A stretch of 64,000 bases of DNA from Nyssa sinensis (lineage: Eukaryota; Streptophyta; Magnoliopsida; Cornales; Nyssaceae), in the NCBI GenBank assembly GCA_008638375.1, contig CM018051.1, forward strand, positions 25,621,344 through 25,685,343, written 5' to 3'. A model generated the notes under the pieces. It was not told where the DNA came from. It worked only from the letters and a program-made list of their open reading frames with translations, and searched no databases. The translations under genes and the position numbers were made by a program. The first letter of the stretch is position 1, and each line of letters begins with the position of its first letter. Shown here one piece after another: positions 60,401 through 64,000 of the stretch.

Positions 60401-61617
60401 ATTTTCTCTGTTTTCTTTCCCAAACACTTCCTAATATCCTAAGACACGTTTCTACATTGTTTTTAGGACTCGAATTCCGCTCAATGACTCGATTTAAATC
60501 GCGATAATCCGAGCTGTAACTTGTCAGTTCATGCTCGTTTCTTCACCATTTTTAAAATGGTTTGGTTTTGTGTGACCCTCAAGGTATGGGGATTCAGTTT
60601 TCATTCACAATGGTAGGTTTAACAGTGAGTTTTTAGGTTTGGGTTTTGGAACCCGTACCTGCAACTCGCTTTCTCATGGTCATTTCTTTACAATTTTGAT
60701 CGCGGATTTATGTTTTCATGACCCTCATGACTTCCTCTTGAAGTCTTGATAAACCAAATTGGGTTTAGAGGAAGTCGGTTCAGACCTGCTTCAAGCAAGG
60801 TCTTCAATGGCTGCCTTGAGTATGGCTGATGTTTCTAAGATGTTTTAGGTTGGAATTTTCATGCTTATCATTGTTTAAACATGCTTTAAACATTATATAC
60901 ACTAAATCAAAGCTTAAAACAGTTCATACGTATAGAAATTCTAGAGAGAGAAATTTAAGTGTTTTGTGGGTTTACCTTGTTCCAAACTGTTTCTCTCCCC
61001 TTTTCTCCTTGCTTCCCACTTCTGAACGTCCTAGAATCTCCCTCTTTCTTTCTCTCTCTCTCTCCTCTCTCTCTCTCTCTATGGCTGATCGGGTGGAGAT
61101 TTTTGTGTGTATACCATGTATGCCCATATGTATAAGTGAGAAATTAAATGGCTATCACCTCACTTAATTGCCCCTTCACTTCACCCCCTTACTCCATCAG
61201 GTCAGTAGCCATACTTCCTCCTATTCATCTTCACCTAATGACATATAATATATACACATAGTACATGGCCACCTTACCTATCTTAATTTCATGTCTCTTT
61301 GCTTATATATATATATATATATATATTCAATATACATATTACACAACACACTCACACACACGGCTGATCTATATATATATATTTAATTTATTTTCTATGT
61401 TTAATTTATTACTAAATTATTTGTTCAATTAATTACATTTTATAAATTAATCATTATATTTTATATTAATTATAGCTAATACTTAGTTTCTCATATTAAT
61501 AAATTAATTTTATTAAATTAATTTATCATTATCTTAAAAGCATAATATTTACTTCCATTTTTCTTATCCTCGTAATACGTGTCATATTACCCGATATTCT
61601 CGGGTCGGGGTATTACA
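57473..61617 (-). mobile_element. Element I: solo LTR, 4145 bp, minus strand, TSD GATTT, inside G
   Basis: TGTCACGACCCG..GGGGTATTACA flanked by GATTT (57468-57472, 61618-61622). On the minus strand it has a CT/GA-rich leader (61025-61080), a leader donor (intron start 60975), a CCGG palindrome (60141-60158), hairpin cores (59423, 59566), the embedded ORF, a T-arm-like hairpin (58240-58263) and the common U5. No interior sequence at either end. Confidence 0.93.
58951..59198 (-). pseudogene. LTR-embedded lysine-rich ORF in solo LTR I, one stop
   Basis: On the minus strand from ATG at 59198 (homology begins upstream at FTIM). By my count about 48 of roughly 75 aligned residues match the A copy, including KQQ.FMQ, SVRPFI, MVAEAK and TETL. 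The only stop, TAG at 59132-59130, follows LLHQ. It has a longer Lys/Glu-rich insert than A. The frame ends at a donor GTAG|GTAA (58951/58950) in the same phase as A and G. An acceptor ATCTTAG precedes it, and the next exon-like block (about 58739-58796) encodes a basic run RKKKGKGK before a stop. Such protein-level similarity amid diverged flanks suggests it was once under selection. Confidence 0.65.
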
Positions 61618-62707
61618 GATTTAGTCTCCATTCTTAGATTTGAGTTTAGGTGTAAGTTTATAAGGTTGGGTTTCAAAACCCAAACCTGCAAGTCAAGTTT
61701 CAGTGGTCTCCTCTTAGGGTTTTTGGTCGCGTTTGTGTGTTTTTGAAACTCTTTGAGGGTCTAGTGAAGGTCCCAATAGGTTAAAAGGGTTTTGGTTACC
61801 ATTGATTCAGACCTGCTCTAAGCAAGGTCCATCAATGGTGGTTTAATGTACGGCTGGGTGTTCTTGATGGGTTTAGGTTCCATTTTTCATGCCTTATTCA
61901 AGAATATATATCCTAAACATCATATATGCATAAATATAACCTAAACAGTTTGTATACATGCATAAATTCTAGAGATAGAAAATATGGTTTTTGATATTTT
62001 CACACCTTTCTCTTGATTATCTTATCCTTTTTCCTTCTAAATCATTCCTTCTAACTTTTTGCTCCTTCAGTTTCTTATTTTCCTTCAAGCATGCAATACA
62101 TGCACTTGCTTTAAGCAAGTTTCCACCGTCTCCTCTCTCTCTCTTCCAATCTCTCTCTCTATCCCTTCATAGCCCTAAATCTAGACTTCCCAATCAGCTT
62201 TCTTTCCAATCCATTTAATTCCTCTTTTTCCCTTTTCAACTTGCATTAAATTTCCTTGATATTTTATAAATTATATGTATATTATATAGTTACACACACT
62301 TACACACTTAAACACACACACCTCAACCGACACCATGAACTCACACCAATTTCACAGACAGCACATGCAATGTGCATGGTTGTGCCTCCCCTCATGCATG
62401 CTTGCATCATATATATATATATATATTGTATGTATATTAGTATATGTATATATATAATTGTTCATGTACATCAATATCCATATGTACATATATATATATA
62501 CATATGTATATATATTCCCATATATACATCAAATTTATATTTTGAGTGCGTACGCATACACTAATATTTTATGATACACATATATATAATTATATACTAC
62601 TCCTTCTTACACATGAGTATACACATACAAGTTCGAGTATAAACGCCTTTCATGATGTTCGGTTCACATTTTGGTTTACGTGGAATATTCTGGGTTAGAG
62701 TGTTACA

Positions 62708-62722
62708 TTCTCCCCCCTTATT
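62708..62722 (-). other. Polypurine tract, element G
   Basis: On the minus strand TAAGGGGGGAGAA precedes the 3' LTR start TGTAACACT. Further upstream is TTTTGAGGACAAAACTC, shared with B. Confidence 0.88.
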
Positions 62723-62949
62723 TGAGTTTTGTCCTCAAAACTCGAGTATTCTTTATTTTGAGAGTCCTAATCTTTCCTTTTCTACGTTACCTCCATTTAT
62801 CATATTCATGTGTCTAGTAGTCGAATTTAAACGACAAGCATATATATTAGACAGAACTGAAATATTAGATGGTGTCCCTAGTTGACTACTAGAGGTTTGT
62901 GCAGCTTTAGAAAATATATTGAAAACTCATCCGTACCTTGTAGGCTCCT

Positions 62950-63967
62950 AACTTCCCCCTGGTTTCTCAACAGTCCAAGCCTGCGTATGTGGCATAGCCG
63001 ATGAAGCTACTGCAGTAGGCTCTTCGATAGTTGAACTTCCCTTTGGGCAGTCCTTGACGAGATGCCCGCGTAAACCACATTTGTATCAGACTCCCAAGAA
63101 CTGGCGACAGAGTGCAAAATGCCTCTTTTGACAAGTAGGGCATACAGGAATCTCTATTGTCTTCTGGCTAGTGTTACCACCTTCGTTGACAGAAGTCATA
63201 CTTTTGACTCCTATCCTAGTTTTCTTCATCTGCTGGGGAGTAGGGCTAACCTGTTTCTTATCTTTCTTTTGGGACAGAGAAATCCCAGCTCTCTCGAAGA
63301 TCTTGGCACGATTCACCACTGCATTATATGTGGGAAGCTCAAAAGGCTCAAGTCTGTACCTAATGCTATCTTTGAGGCCACTCTCAATCTTCCTAGCCTT
63401 CAGATCCTCGGTCAGGATAATGTGGGGTGAATAGTGGGCTAGTTTCATGAACTTAGCCTCGTACTCTGCTACTGTCATAGTTCTCTGGGTTATTGTTACA
63501 AACTCTGCTATTTTTTGGTTCTTTAGTGACCTTGGAAAATGTGTATCGTAAAATACTTCCAAAAATCTTTCCCAAGTCATAGGCGGCTCTCTTTCCTTTT
63601 CCAGAAGCCACCACCCATATACTGCATCCTTAAAAGTGAAGGCAGCATAGGAGACTTTTTGTTCCTCGGTGCAAGGAAAAACGGTGAATATGCATTCCAT
63701 TTCTTAGACCCATGCCTCGGCGTCGATCGTAGTGTCTAATCCATCAAACCTAGGAGGCTTGAAGCCCTGAAACACCTTATAGCTTGATGTGTTCATAGCC
63801 TCAGCTGGTTGCCCCTGATCCTGTGGTAGTTCGAGGTTTTGCACCTGTCGTGGTGCTTTGCCTTGAGCTTGGACACCTATCATGTTTTGAGCCATTGTTT
63901 CTAGATTGTGCTCAACCCAATCTAGTCCGTCCTCCGGGTTTCTCGCATTCCTTCTCATGTTTATCAT
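62950..63967 (-). pseudogene. Gag of element G, two in-frame stops
   Basis: Ty3/Gypsy capsid-type Gag on the minus strand. The N-terminal part 63967-63704 (ATG at 63967, or the fourth codon) has a Gln-rich linker and FKPPRFDG. The core 63703-63086 has YGWWLLEKER, WERFLEVFYD, EYEAKFMKLA and a basic C-terminal region. Both parts are in the same frame, separated only by TAA (63706-63704). A second stop, TGA (63088-63086), replaces the first Cys of the zinc knuckle; beyond it the frame continues with YKCGLRGHLVKDC and ends near 62950. There is no protease or pol after it. Two separate nonsense changes suggest decay rather than regulated readthrough. Confidence 0.9.
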
Positions 63968-64000
63968 TGTCGCTGAAAAACATATATCTGTTAGTTTTTC

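Larger units (their letters stand above)
50349..62707 (-). repeat. Element G 3' LTR, own length 4204 bp, split by H and I
   Basis: Own segments 50349-53134, 57140-57472 and 61623-62707. Termini TGTCACGACCTG and AGTGTTACA. It contains the LTR-embedded ORF (51874-52118), two tRNA-like segments (52700-52930), a diverged hairpin array and a microsatellite-rich promoter end. It resembles D and I closely outside the ORF region. Confidence 0.9.
50349..64000 (-). mobile_element. Element G: minus-strand LTR element with gag-only visible interior
   Basis: The 3' LTR (50349-62707) is split by H and I. A reverse PPT follows at 62708-62720, then a broken gag (63967 down to about 62950), and the window ends before the 5' LTR. 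Because gag directly follows the PPT in this orientation, pol is missing from its usual place between gag and the 3' LTR. It is therefore either a pol-deleted copy or a non-autonomous gag-bearing class (TR-GAG type). The left flank is CGCAT (50344-50348); the right TSD is outside. Confidence 0.85.

Noticed and set aside
63119..63434. Plus-strand ORFs opposite gag of G
   Set aside because: Antisense shadows of the gag frame.
63704..63706. Programmed readthrough of the TAA inside gag of G
   Set aside because: A second, unrelated stop in the same gag and general lack of pol make simple decay the better explanation.

Overview
The window is plant nuclear DNA, probably from a flowering plant and most likely a eudicot. 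It is gene-poor heterochromatin made almost entirely of nested Ty3/Gypsy chromovirus LTR retrotransposons. I see no cellular protein-coding gene, rRNA or CRISPR array. Species cannot be named from the sequence. The plant assignment rests on the chromovirus polyproteins, initiator-Met primer-binding sites (TGGTATCAGAGC), very long LTRs and 5-bp target-site duplications (TSDs).

Layout. (A) 1-12043: a very young Tekay/Del-like element with an intact single-ORF gag-pol (3685-8202). Its left LTR is cut by the window edge and its right LTR is 8248-12043. (old flank) 12044-12219 and 21693-22133. (B) 12220-21687, TSD TTTAT: a non-autonomous element with 4.3-kb LTRs and only 0.9 kb of non-coding interior. 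(D) 22134-44178, minus strand, TSD CTAGG: a solo LTR split by (C) 23052-38058, TSD GTTTA, a decayed gag-less chromovirus, and (E) 39765-42968, TSD GGTTC, a solo LTR. The right LTR of C is itself split by (J) 31881-37296, minus, TSD TTATT, a 5.4-kb solo LTR. (F) 44184-47342: a 5'-truncated LTR, followed by unassigned old sequence to 50328. (K) 50329-50348: the first 20 bp of another LTR. (G) 50349-64000, minus: an element running off the window, with a gag-only interior; its 3' LTR is split by solo LTRs (H) 53135-57134, TSD ACAAG, and (I) 57473-61617, minus, TSD GATTT.

The unusual content is inside the LTRs. The LTRs of A, G and I share a lysine-rich ORF whose exon borders match splice sites; joined in A it gives about 111 residues. 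It is open in both LTRs of A and carries single stops in G and I. The different LTR families also share further modules. One is an array of 110-150-bp units, each with a short hairpin whose arms change together. Another is a hairpin just before the last 3' splice site. A third is a T-arm-like hairpin. A fourth is an antisense tRNA-like cassette (A box, B box, T-run), found in seven families at two different positions. The interior of B carries six ~61-bp repeats with an invariant GTATGGGA loop on a covarying stem.

How it fits together: A has every protein needed for its own copying and may also supply B and the gag-only G in trans (inference). Chromodomain-guided insertion into heterochromatin would explain the LTR-into-LTR nesting, and LTR-LTR recombination explains the five solo LTRs. 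All coordinates were read by eye; no alignment, RNA or database search was run.
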